64,000 nucleotides of DNA, from positions 97,128 to 161,127 of the forward strand of contig NZ_LRUC01000046.1 of NCBI RefSeq assembly GCF_001550095.1. Reading direction: 5' to 3'. The notes below the pieces were generated by a model. The model was not told the origin of the DNA, did not search any database, and worked only from the letters and a program-made list of their open reading frames with translations. The stretch is from Celeribacter ethanolicus. GTDB taxonomy: Bacteria > Pseudomonadota > Alphaproteobacteria > Rhodobacterales > Rhodobacteraceae. The position numbers were made by a program, and so were the translations under genes. Of the stretch, positions 1 through 7,419 are shown piece after piece; the first letter of the stretch is position 1; every line of letters begins with the position of its first letter.

Positions 1-1
1 C

Positions 2-1408
2 ATCGGCGGCCCGGACGGCAGCCCGGATCGCGGCTACGGCCCCTATGTGCCGGACGATGCCGATCCGGACAACGACAAGGATACGCTCTACGGTGGCGCC
101 GGCAACGACACCATCTATGGCGGTGACGATGCCGACTATATCGACGGCGGTGCGGATGACGATTACATCGACGGCGGTTTCGACGACGACACCATTCTGG
201 GTGGCACCGGCAATGACACGATCATCGGTGGCGAAGGCTCCGACACGATCGACGGCGGCGACGGCGACGACACCATCTACGGTGGCCTCGACCCGGCCTA
301 TCCGGACAGCCTGAACGTCCCGGACGATGCGGGCGATCTCGAAGTCGAGAACGGCAAGGACATCATCGACGGCGGCGCCGGCAACGACACGATCTATGGT
401 CAGGATGATGACGACCTGATCTATGGCGGCTCTGGCGACGATTACATCGACGGCGGCATCGACGACGACACGATCTACGCGGGTGCAGGCCACGACACCG
501 TGTTCGGCGGCGAAGACAATGACACGATCTATGGCGGTGGCGACAACGACGTTCTCGACGGTGGCGACGACGAGGACACGATCTACGTGACCTTCACCGA
601 CGTGACCTCCGGCGTCTACAACACCACCGTGCATGGTGGCGACGGCGGTGTCGACTGGGATACGCTCAATCTGACCGAGCTTCTGGCCGATGGCTGGGTG
701 ATCACTCACCATGTGCAGAACCCGGACAGCGACGGCAATGGCTATGACGGTCAGATCCAGCTCTACAAGGCGGATACCAACGAATACGCCAACATCAACT
801 ACACCAACATCGAGGAAATCATCCCCTGCTTCACCCCCGGCACGCTGATCGCGACACCGAAGGGCGAGATGAAGGTGGAAGAGCTGAAAGTTGGCGACAG
901 AGTGATCACCCGCGACAACGGCATTCAGCAAATCCGCTGGATCGGGCAAAAGACCCTGTCCGGGGCCGATCTCGCGGCGCGCTCCGAGTTGAACCCGGTA
1001 CTGATCCGCAAGGGCGCGCTCGGGGCCGGTCTGCCGGAACGAGACATGATGGTGTCGCCGAACCACCGCATGCTGGTCTCGAACGAGAAAGCCGCGCTGC
1101 TCTTTGACGAGCACGAGGTTCTGGTTGCGGCGAAACACCTGACCCGGATGGACGGGGTGGATGTGGTGGAGGCCTCCGGCCTGACCTATATCCATGTGAT
1201 GTTCGACCGCCACGAGGTGGTTCTGTCGGATGGCACCTGGTCCGAAAGCTTCCAGCCCGGCGATTACACGCTCTCCGGCATCGGCGAAGAGGCCCGCGAG
1301 GAGCTTTTCACGCTCTTCCCGGAACTGGCCGAAGTGTCGACCCGTGGTGGGTTCACCGCCGCGCGCCGCATCCTGCGCAAACATGAGGCGGAGCTTCTGG
1401 TCTCCTGA
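2..1408 (+). CDS. RTX calcium-binding protein with C-terminal Hint domain (5' end outside window)
   Basis: The frame is open to the left edge, so the gene begins upstream; the first possible internal start is a GTG at 47. The N-terminal half (about 47-600) is a run of glycine/aspartate nonapeptides of the GGxGxDxIxG type (GGAGNDTIYGG, GGSGDDYIDGG), the calcium-binding beta-roll of RTX proteins exported by type I secretion. After a non-repeat linker a Hint_2 (hedgehog/intein) domain starts at Cys encoded at 827-829 (CFTPGTLIATPKG), with the later SPNHRML block containing the conserved histidine. Known for the family: Hint domains can self-cleave, and Hint_2 proteins are common in Rhodobacteraceae. 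Inferred: a secreted or surface protein. No dedicated exporter gene is visible here. Confidence 0.85.
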   Translation: MGGPDGSPDRGYGPYVPDDADPDNDKDTLYGGAGNDTIYGGDDADYIDGGADDDYIDGGFDDDTILGGTGNDTIIGGEGSDTIDGGDGDDTIYGGLDPAYPDSLNVPDDAGDLEVENGKDIIDGGAGNDTIYGQDDDDLIYGGSGDDYIDGGIDDDTIYAGAGHDTVFGGEDNDTIYGGGDNDVLDGGDDEDTIYVTFTDVTSGVYNTTVHGGDGGVDWDTLNLTELLADGWVITHHVQNPDSDGNGYDGQIQLYKADTNEYANINYTNIEEIIPCFTPGTLIATPKGEMKVEELKVGDRVITRDNGIQQIRWIGQKTLSGADLAARSELNPVLIRKGALGAGLPERDMMVSPNHRMLVSNEKAALLFDEHEVLVAAKHLTRMDGVDVVEASGLTYIHVMFDRHEVVLSDGTWSESFQPGDYTLSGIGEEAREELFTLFPELAEVSTRGGFTAARRILRKHEAELLVS

Positions 1409-1427
1409 GCCTGGTTTTTTGCTCAGG
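1404..1427 (+). terminator. Hairpin overlapping the Hint gene stop codon
   Basis: Perfect 7-bp inverted repeat CCTGAGC (1404-1410) / GCTCAGG (1421-1427) around a T-rich loop, beginning inside the last codons of the RTX/Hint gene. A second GC-rich hairpin (CCGCC at 1456-1460 with GGCGG at 1488-1492, extended inward by CCC/GGG pairs) follows. Neither is followed by a T-run, so they may be 3'-end stabilising structures rather than classic terminators. Confidence 0.35.
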
Positions 1428-1750
1428 CCTATGCCGTCGGGGGCGCCGGCATTTGCCGCCGTCCCCCTCGGGTGTGATCCCGGGGGAGGCGGTTCCTGCC
1501 TGCCAAGAGACGCGTGACGTTTCGGAGACGACTGTTTCCCATATGTGTCCAATGGGGACAAATATGGGCGCTTGTCGCGGAATAATGCGCTGAAATTTGG
1601 ATTAGCCTGATTCAGGCACCATATTTCGCGGCCTATGGGCGGCAGAGCTGCGAATTTCCAGAAGTTGACCGTCGCGTTTCCCGGGCGCGTGAAGCGCTCA
1701 CGGCGAGCGAAGTCTCTCGTCAGTCTGACCGGGCTCCTTTGCGACCCCTG
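1409..1750. other. Convergent intergenic region with a 31-bp near-perfect palindrome
   Basis: No gene supported. It lies between the plus-strand RTX/Hint gene and the minus-strand mobA-like gene. The notable content is the inverted repeat at 1538-1568 (CCCATAT-g-TGTCC, loop aatgg, GGACA-a-ATATGGG): 12 of 13 positions pair. It is not followed by a T-run on either strand. The core TGTCC-N5-GGACA has the look of a protein operator, but no divergent promoter is expected between convergent genes. Confidence 0.5.
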
Positions 1751-2338
1751 TCACATCTGCCGCCAGTCCTCCGGCGTGTTCACATGCAGGCAGGGGGATT
1801 CAGAGGGCATTTCCATCCGCTTCACCCCATGGCGTTCCAGCAGAACCTGTACGCCGTCGTCCCCGGAGAGGGTTTCGAATTCCGGCAAGAGAGCGGCGGG
1901 GAAAATCACCGGATAGCCCTCGCGCCCGCTCTGGCATTGCGCCCGCACGATGCGCGTGGTGCCGAAGGTTTCGAACAGGGTGGCCAATGTTTCGAGATGG
2001 CTCGCGGTGATGAAGGGCATGTCGGCCATCAGGATCGCAAGACCGTCGACCTCGCGGTCGATGGCGTAACGGGCCAGCGCCTTGAGCGTGGCGGACAGGC
2101 CAGTCTCGGCATCCCCGACCACGAGACAGGGATCATGAGGCCGCAAGAGATCGCGCCGGGCGCGGTGATAGGGATGGGTTTCCGGGGGCAGGGCGACGAC
2201 GAAGGGCTGGCCATGGGCGGCGGACACCGCGCGGCGCAACAGCGTATCGGGAGAATGCAGCGAGGGCGGGGTCGAGAGCTTGTCGAAGCCCATACGGCGC
2301 GATTGCCCTGCGGCACAGATGCCTGCGAGAAGTTTCAC
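1751..2338 (-). CDS. MobA-like nucleotidyltransferase (molybdenum cofactor type)
   Basis: A 195-residue protein opening with the NTP-transferase signature AAGQSRRMGFDKL (residues 9-21), followed by the acidic metal-binding block ILMADMPF and a GREGYPV segment. This is the pattern of the MobA/MocA-type family that transfers CMP or GMP to molybdopterin. Whether it makes MCD or MGD cannot be told from sequence alone. Length matches the family (about 190-200). It stands alone between an RTX gene and the liv operon, with no xdh or cox dehydrogenase genes in view. Confidence 0.75.
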   Translation of the reverse strand: MKLLAGICAAGQSRRMGFDKLSTPPSLHSPDTLLRRAVSAAHGQPFVVALPPETHPYHRARRDLLRPHDPCLVVGDAETGLSATLKALARYAIDREVDGLAILMADMPFITASHLETLATLFETFGTTRIVRAQCQSGREGYPVIFPAALLPEFETLSGDDGVQVLLERHGVKRMEMPSESPCLHVNTPEDWRQM

Positions 2339-2455
2339 CTGTCGATCCTCACTGCTATGGGCAACGCGCCCGGGAATACCGTCACAGGATAGTTGCGCAT
2401 CGGGGCATGGCGAGCGGCTTTTTCGGCAAAGCCCCGATGCAGATTTTCGATCTTA

Positions 2456-2536
2456 GGGCGGAAGCCCTCGGGTTCACTTTTCGGGCAGAAGCCCACATGA
2501 TTATTTTTCGGGCAAAAGCCCTCGGGGCGAAAAGCG
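2456..2536 (-). repeat. 27-bp tandem repeat at the 3' end of livM
   Basis: Three copies of GGGCnnAAGCCC start at 2456, 2483 and 2510, exactly 27 nt apart. The copy at 2510 contains the livM C-terminal codons RGLLPEK, with the stop at 2501-2503; read in the same frame downstream, the next copies give CGLLPEK-stop and RGLPP-stop. The end of the gene, stop codon included, therefore appears to have been duplicated twice. Each unit also forms a small GGGC/GCCC hairpin. Confidence 0.7.
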
Positions 2537-3799
2537 CAGCACGACCAATAGGATAATCCCCATCGTCAGGTAACGCATGTAGGCGACCCGCTCGATCAGC
2601 CCGGATTTCAGCGCGCCGTCTTCCATGCCGGAGGTCAGAAGCCCGACGATCCAGGCGCCGATCGGTTCGACCTCGACCCACAGGAACCAGATCAGCATAC
2701 CGCCCAGAACCGCGCCCCAGTTATTGCCCGATCCCCCGACGATCACCATCACCCAGACGAGGAAGGTGTAGCGCAGCGGCTGGTAGGTCGTCGGCGTCAA
2801 TTGGCCGTCCAGCGTGGTCATCATCGCACCGGCAAAGCCGATGATTGCCGCGCCCAGCACGAAGATCTGGAGGTGGCGTCCGGTGACATCCTTGCCCATG
2901 GCTTCGGCGGCCACCTCGTTGTCGCGGATCGCGCGCATCATCCGGCCCCAAGGCGACTTGAGGGCCAGTTCCATAGCGGTGACGATGATCACGATGACGG
3001 CGAGGAAGAAACCGGCATAGAGCAGCTTGACGAAGATCGAGGAACCGGTGACCGGGTCCATGCCGATCTTGTGCATGAGGGTCAGGAACCAGTCTGCCTG
3101 TTGCAGGTCGATCTCATAGGGCACCGGGCGCGGCAAGCCGTTGACGTTCTTGACGCCGCGGGACAGCCAGTCCTCGTTCTTCATCATGGCGACGATGATC
3201 TCGGCAATTCCGAGGGTCGCGATGGCAAGATAATCGGAGCGCAGCCCGAGCGCCGTTTTCGCCACGAGCCAGGCAGCACCGGCGGCCAGCAGGGCTCCTA
3301 CAGGCCAAGCCAGAAGGACCGGAAGGCCGAGCCCGCCGAGATAGCCGGTGACCGCCGGGTTCACGGCTTCGATGGCGGCGACGGCCGGGTCGAACAAGGT
3401 GCGGTAGGCCCAGAGACCGACGATCAGGATGGCGGCGATCACCGCCCCCCGTATACGCCCTTTCGGCAGGCGTTTGAAGGTCAGAGCGGCAGCCACAATG
3501 GCGATCACGCCAACGACCAGCGCGAGAAGGACACGGCCCCCACCGGCGGCCCAGGCGGCGGGCACGGGAGCCATGGAGGTCAACACCACGGCGAGGCCGC
3601 CAAGCGCGACGAAGCCCATGACGCCGACATTGAACAACCCGGCATAGCCCCATTGCAGGTTCACGCCCAAGGCCATGATGGCGGAGATCAGCCCCATGTT
3701 GAGAATGGAGAGCGCCGAGTTCCACGACTGAAGGAAGCCGACGGCCAGAATGAGCGCGGCCATGGCGGCGAAATACAGTGGTGCACGGGTCCGGGTCAT
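2501..3799 (-). CDS. livM: Branched-chain amino acid ABC transporter permease LivM
   Basis: A 432-residue polytopic inner-membrane protein. It carries the BPD_transp_2 permease core, seen in LRSDYLAIATLGIAEII and the following SRGVKNVNGLPRP stretch, and a late cytoplasmic EAA-like loop at AIRDNEVAAEAMGKD. The N-terminus is a chain of about eight hydrophobic helices; at 432 residues it is longer than the E. coli-type protein because of extra N-terminal and central helices. Its ATG overlaps the livH stop by 4 nt (ATGA at 3796-3799), so the two are translationally coupled. It is the last gene of the minus-strand liv operon; the 3' end is repeated (see 2456-2536). Confidence 0.93.
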   Translation of the reverse strand: MTRTRAPLYFAAMAALILAVGFLQSWNSALSILNMGLISAIMALGVNLQWGYAGLFNVGVMGFVALGGLAVVLTSMAPVPAAWAAGGGRVLLALVVGVIAIVAAALTFKRLPKGRIRGAVIAAILIVGLWAYRTLFDPAVAAIEAVNPAVTGYLGGLGLPVLLAWPVGALLAAGAAWLVAKTALGLRSDYLAIATLGIAEIIVAMMKNEDWLSRGVKNVNGLPRPVPYEIDLQQADWFLTLMHKIGMDPVTGSSIFVKLLYAGFFLAVIVIIVTAMELALKSPWGRMMRAIRDNEVAAEAMGKDVTGRHLQIFVLGAAIIGFAGAMMTTLDGQLTPTTYQPLRYTFLVWVMVIVGGSGNNWGAVLGGMLIWFLWVEVEPIGAWIVGLLTSGMEDGALKSGLIERVAYMRYLTMGIILLVVLRFSPRGLLPEK

Positions 3800-4806
3800 A
3801 TGTTTTGCCCCTTGAACAGGCCGGTCGGCTTGAAGATCAGCACGATGATCAGGATCGAGAAGGACACGGCGTATTTGTAATCGGTCGAGAGAAGCTGCAC
3901 CAAGCCGTCGGGGGCCCAGCCATCCGGGCCGAGATAGGTCACGACCTTCTTGAAAGCGTAGGTCAGCGTCACCTCGGAAAAGGCAATGACGAACCCGCCC
4001 GCGATGGCGCCCAGCGGGTTGCCGATGCCACCGACGATGGCGGCGGCGAAGACCGGCAGGAGAAGCTGTTGAAAGATGAAGGGTTTGAAGGACTTGTCGA
4101 GGCCGTAAAGCGCACCTGCGATGGTCGCCAGAGCGCCCACGAGAATCCAGGTGATGGTCACCACACGCTCCGGGTTGATGCCCGACAGAAGCGCCAGATC
4201 CTCGTTGTCGGAATAGGCACGCATGGACTTGCCGGTGCGGGTGCGGTTCAGGAACCAGAACAGCGCCGCGACGGTGAGCATCGCCACGACCACGGTGATG
4301 ACCTGTGTCGTCTTGATCGCAAGACCTTCGCTTAAACCGGACCAGGCCTTGAAGTCGCGGGCATTGACGACGAAGCGCGCGCCATCGGCGAAACGACGGT
4401 CATCGGTGCCGACCACCATGCGGACCAGCCCGTTCATCACGAACATCACGCCGGTGGAGACGATCACCAGCATCACCGGCGCGGCCTTCACCTTGCGATA
4501 GAATTTGTAGATCGCCTTGTCGGTCGCCAGAAGCAGGAGCGCGGTCGCGAGCATGCCGAAGGGCAGGGCGAGAAGCGCCGTGGGCAGGACGCCGAGCGTT
4601 ATGCCCCAGCTCTGGAACAGTCCGGTGACCAGCACCACGACCATCGCCCCGAAGGACATGGTTTCGCCATGGGCGAAGTTCGAGAACCGGAGTACGCCAT
4701 AGATCAGCGTGACGCCCAAGGCACCGAGGGCAAGCTGTGCGCCATAGGCGGTGGCGGGCACCACGACAAAATTGGTGAACGCAACCAGTGCGTTGAGAAG
4801 ATCCAT
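3796..4806 (-). CDS. livH: Branched-chain amino acid ABC transporter permease LivH
   Basis: A 336-residue membrane permease of the LivH type. Recognisable blocks are LGVTLIYGVLRFSNFAHGE near the N-terminus and the conserved loop MRAYSDNEDLALLSGINPERV, followed by the GALYGLDKSFKPFIF and GGIGNPLGAIAGG segments typical of LivH. It would form the translocation pore with LivM. The start ATG (4804-4806) shares one base with the stop of the upstream secreted-protein gene (TGATG), indicating tight operon coupling. Confidence 0.94.
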   Translation of the reverse strand: MDLLNALVAFTNFVVVPATAYGAQLALGALGVTLIYGVLRFSNFAHGETMSFGAMVVVLVTGLFQSWGITLGVLPTALLALPFGMLATALLLLATDKAIYKFYRKVKAAPVMLVIVSTGVMFVMNGLVRMVVGTDDRRFADGARFVVNARDFKAWSGLSEGLAIKTTQVITVVVAMLTVAALFWFLNRTRTGKSMRAYSDNEDLALLSGINPERVVTITWILVGALATIAGALYGLDKSFKPFIFQQLLLPVFAAAIVGGIGNPLGAIAGGFVIAFSEVTLTYAFKKVVTYLGPDGWAPDGLVQLLSTDYKYAVSFSILIIVLIFKPTGLFKGQNI

Positions 4807-5180
4807 CAGACAACCTCCTGACAGATGCCGCCGAAGGGGAGCATGTCGACCCCCGGCGTCGGGTCCTGGGTGATCACATCGACATAGCCGGTCATCAGAC
4901 CGTCTTCGCGCAGGTCCCAGAAGGCCTTGCTGTCGCTGTGTTGGTATCGGTGGGTTTTCGGTGCTTCGGCCGTGGTCTCGAAGAGACAGGTGGCGTCACG
5001 CGCCCCCTCTTCGCGCAGATAGCGCGCACAGCTCACCCCGTCGCCCTCCTCAAGGGAAAACCGCCAGGGCGCGCCGCCGCCTTGTACGATGACCGAACAT
5101 TGTGCGCTGGCCATCAAGGCTGTGGGCAGGGCGGCGAGGAGCAGGGCTGCGAGTGCCGTCTTTCTGGAGAAAATACGCAT
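4806..5180 (-). CDS. Small secreted protein of unknown function inside the liv operon
   Basis: I do not recognise the family. The frame extends further upstream, but the ATG at 5178-5180 is preferred because it opens a classic signal peptide (MRIFSRK then a hydrophobic stretch ending ALMASA-Q), giving 124 residues and a mature protein of about 100. Four cysteines remain in the mature part (QCSV, SCARY, ATCLF, GICQ), suitable for two disulfides in the periplasm. It starts 10 nt after the livF stop and overlaps the livH start, so it is co-transcribed with the transporter. Function unknown; a periplasmic accessory role is only an inference. Confidence 0.7.
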   Translation of the reverse strand: MRIFSRKTALAALLLAALPTALMASAQCSVIVQGGGAPWRFSLEEGDGVSCARYLREEGARDATCLFETTAEAPKTHRYQHSDSKAFWDLREDGLMTGYVDVITQDPTPGVDMLPFGGICQEVV

Positions 5181-5190
5181 GTCAGCCCCC

Positions 5191-5898
5191 TCAGCCTCCC
5201 AGAAAGGTGCGTCGCACCTCCGCATCGGCCAGAAGGTTCGCGCCGGTGTCGGTATAGGCATTCGCGCCCTGCACCAGAACATAGCCTTTGTCCGCGATTT
5301 CAAGCGCTTGCCGGGCGTTTTGTTCCACCATGAGGATCGAGATTCCGGTCTTGGCGACCTCGATGATCCGGTCGAACAACTCGTCCATCACGATGGGCGA
5401 GACGCCCGCCGTGGGCTCGTCGAGCATCAGAAGTTTGGGTTTGGTCATCAGCGCGCGCCCCACGGCCACCTGTTGACGTTGCCCACCGGACAGTTCGCCC
5501 GCGTTCTGGTGGCGCTTTTCATAGACCGCCGGAAACAGTTCGTAGACCTGTTCGATGGTCGGCTCAAAATCGTCCTTGCGGATGAAGGCGCCCATCTCGA
5601 GGTTTTCACGCACTGTCATGGTCGGGAAGATGTTATGGGTCTGCGGCACAAAGCCCATCCCCTTGTGCACACGTTCCTGAGGCGACAGGTCGGTGATATC
5701 CTCGCCGTCGAGATGGACATGCCCTTCGCGCAGGTTCAGCATGCCGAACACCGCCTTCATCGCGGTCGATTTGCCCGCGCCGTTCGGGCCGACGATCACC
5801 GCGATCTCGCCCTTTTGCACCGTGAGCGTGCAACCGTGCAGAATATCCGCGCCGTTGCCATAGCCACCGCGCATTTCATTCGCGTGGAGGAAGGTCAT
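5191..5898 (-). CDS. livF: Branched-chain amino acid ABC transporter ATP-binding protein LivF
   Basis: A 235-residue ABC ATPase with Walker A GPNGAGKST (residues 37-45), Q-loop FVPQTHNIFPTMTV, signature LSGGQRQQVAVGRAL and Walker B LLMLDEPTAGVSP. The short length and the LxLR-E-HV insertion after the Walker A helix fit LivF rather than LivG. It lies between two genes for small exported proteins; its ATG overlaps the upstream stop by 4 nt (5895-5898). Confidence 0.94.
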   Translation of the reverse strand: MTFLHANEMRGGYGNGADILHGCTLTVQKGEIAVIVGPNGAGKSTAMKAVFGMLNLREGHVHLDGEDITDLSPQERVHKGMGFVPQTHNIFPTMTVRENLEMGAFIRKDDFEPTIEQVYELFPAVYEKRHQNAGELSGGQRQQVAVGRALMTKPKLLMLDEPTAGVSPIVMDELFDRIIEVAKTGISILMVEQNARQALEIADKGYVLVQGANAYTDTGANLLADAEVRRTFLGG

Positions 5899-6521
5899 TC
5901 TGAATCCTCCCAGAAGTTCGCTTTGAAGTCGTCGAGAAAAGCCATGTGACGTGCTTTGAACGCATCGTCGATCTGCTCGGCGAGCGTATATGTGATCAGT
6001 TGCGCCGTGTCGTGATCCCCAACGATGGGCGTATTGGCATAGATGATGTTCATGCCTTCGAGCGAGGCGCCGTAATACAGCGTTTCGGTTGCGTGCCCGG
6101 AGACTTCCGAGGGCTCGATCCCGTAAACAGGAATGTGCGGCACAGAGACCCCGGCGGCCTCGGCCGCATATTCAAGGGCGACGCTTTGCAGCAATGCAGG
6201 GGACATTCCCTCTTTTGCGCCAACCGCTTCATAGACCACCATGCCGTAATTGCGGTCATCCATGCTGAACGCGGCACTCACCTCGGCATTTGGCACTCTC
6301 GCCGGTTTCCACTTCAGGGGATTGCCGCAAAATGACAGCTTTGCCGCAATCTTCTGACAGGTCAGGTCGCCTTGTTCACTGAAATCCCAGGTGCCGTTGT
6401 CATAGAGATCGACACGTTTACCATCGACAAAGGCAACCCCGACAATCGCTTGGGCCAGGCTGCCCGACGCGCCGCCCAGAGTGAGCATGGTTCCGAGAAA
6501 AAGCGCAGACAGACGGTTCAT
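5895..6521 (-). CDS. Secreted protein of unknown function between livG and livF
   Basis: A 208-residue protein with a clear signal peptide (MNRLSALFLGTMLTLGG, cleavage near SLAQA-IVG). The mature N-terminus carries a short DGKRVDLYDNGTWDF motif, similar in style to bacterial peptides annotated around a conserved DGTW element, and a CQKIAAKLSFCG pair of cysteines. The remainder is a mixed alpha/beta domain I cannot assign. It overlaps livG upstream and livF downstream by 4 nt each, so it is a fully embedded operon member. A periplasmic role linked to substrate capture is an inference only. Confidence 0.75.
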   Translation of the reverse strand: MNRLSALFLGTMLTLGGASGSLAQAIVGVAFVDGKRVDLYDNGTWDFSEQGDLTCQKIAAKLSFCGNPLKWKPARVPNAEVSAAFSMDDRNYGMVVYEAVGAKEGMSPALLQSVALEYAAEAAGVSVPHIPVYGIEPSEVSGHATETLYYGASLEGMNIIYANTPIVGDHDTAQLITYTLAEQIDDAFKARHMAFLDDFKANFWEDSE

Positions 6522-7306
6522 TCCGCGTCCTCCCCGGTTTTCTTGTTCTTCACACCGGTGCCGAGGTAGGCCTCGATCACCGCTTCGTTCTGCATGATCT
6601 CGTCGGCGGTGCCGGTCGCCATGACCTGCCCCTGTGCCATCACAATCACCGGATCGCAGAGCTGCTTGATGAACTCCATGTCATGCTCGATCATGCAGAA
6701 GGTATAGCCGCGTTCGGTATTGAGCCGCTTGATCGCATCTCCGATCGTATAAAGGAGTGTGCGGTTCACCCCCGCGCCGACCTCGTCCAAAAACACCATC
6801 TTGGCGTCGACCATCATCGTGCGGCCCAGCTCCAGAAGTTTCTTCTGACCGCCGGAAATCTCTCCCGCTTTCAGGTCCGCAATGTGGGAAATCGTCAGAA
6901 ACTCCAGCACCTCGTCGGCCTTGGCCCGCAAAGCGCGTTCCTCATCGGCAATCCGTTTGCGCCCGAACCAGGTGTTCCAGAGCGTCTCGCCCGATTGCCC
7001 CGCAGGCACCATCATCAGGTTCTCGCGACAGCTCATCGAACCGAATTCATGTGCGATCTGGAAGGTGCGCAGAATGCCCTTGTGAAACAGCTCATGCGGC
7101 TTGAGGCCCGTGATGTCCTCACCGTTGAACAGCACCTGCCCGGAGGTCGGCGTGAGCACCCCGGCAATACAGTTGAAAAGCGACGTTTTCCCCGCGCCAT
7201 TGGGGCCGATCAGCCCCGTGATGGACCCTTGCTCAAGTGTGAGCGAAGCCCCGTCCACCGCGCGAAAACCGCCGAAATGCATGTGCAGATCACGCACTTC
7301 GATCAT
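6518..7306 (-). CDS. livG: Branched-chain amino acid ABC transporter ATP-binding protein LivG
   Basis: A 262-residue ABC ATPase: Walker A GPNGAGKTS (residues 34-42), signature ISGGQKKLLELGR, Walker B MVFLDEVGAGVNR, H-loop FCMIEHDMEF. The C-terminal extension after the H-loop (VMAQGQVMATGTADEIM) and the length fit LivG. In the signature helix and Walker B it differs from LivF (KKLLELGR, DEVGAGV), as is usual for the pair. It follows livJ after 113 nt containing a hairpin. Confidence 0.94.
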   Translation of the reverse strand: MIEVRDLHMHFGGFRAVDGASLTLEQGSITGLIGPNGAGKTSLFNCIAGVLTPTSGQVLFNGEDITGLKPHELFHKGILRTFQIAHEFGSMSCRENLMMVPAGQSGETLWNTWFGRKRIADEERALRAKADEVLEFLTISHIADLKAGEISGGQKKLLELGRTMMVDAKMVFLDEVGAGVNRTLLYTIGDAIKRLNTERGYTFCMIEHDMEFIKQLCDPVIVMAQGQVMATGTADEIMQNEAVIEAYLGTGVKNKKTGEDAE

Positions 7307-7366
7307 GTGTTTCGTGTCCCGTATCTGGTTCCGGCCTCATTATCAGCGGGCCGGATAAGAAAGTCA

Positions 7367-7394
7367 GCCCGGGACGTCATATGGCGCCCCGGGC
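7367..7394 (-). terminator. Intercistronic hairpin between livJ and livG
   Basis: Inverted repeat GCCCGGG (7367-7373) / CCCGGGC (7388-7394) directly downstream of the livJ stop on the minus strand, followed by a pyrimidine-rich but weak T stretch. This is the usual position for a partial terminator or mRNA-stabilising hairpin that lets the binding protein be made in excess over the transporter. Confidence 0.5.
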
Positions 7395-7419
7395 CGGATG
7401 GTGTGGCTTACGCCCTGTC

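Noticed and set aside
90..600. CRISPR-like short repeats
   Set aside because: The repeats are 27-nt coding units of RTX nonapeptides in one frame, with no conserved palindromic repeat/unique spacer structure.
1635..1916. Plus-strand short ORF overlapping the mobA-like gene
   Set aside because: Basic, low-complexity translation, no ribosome site, and the mobA-like frame on the other strand has clear motifs.
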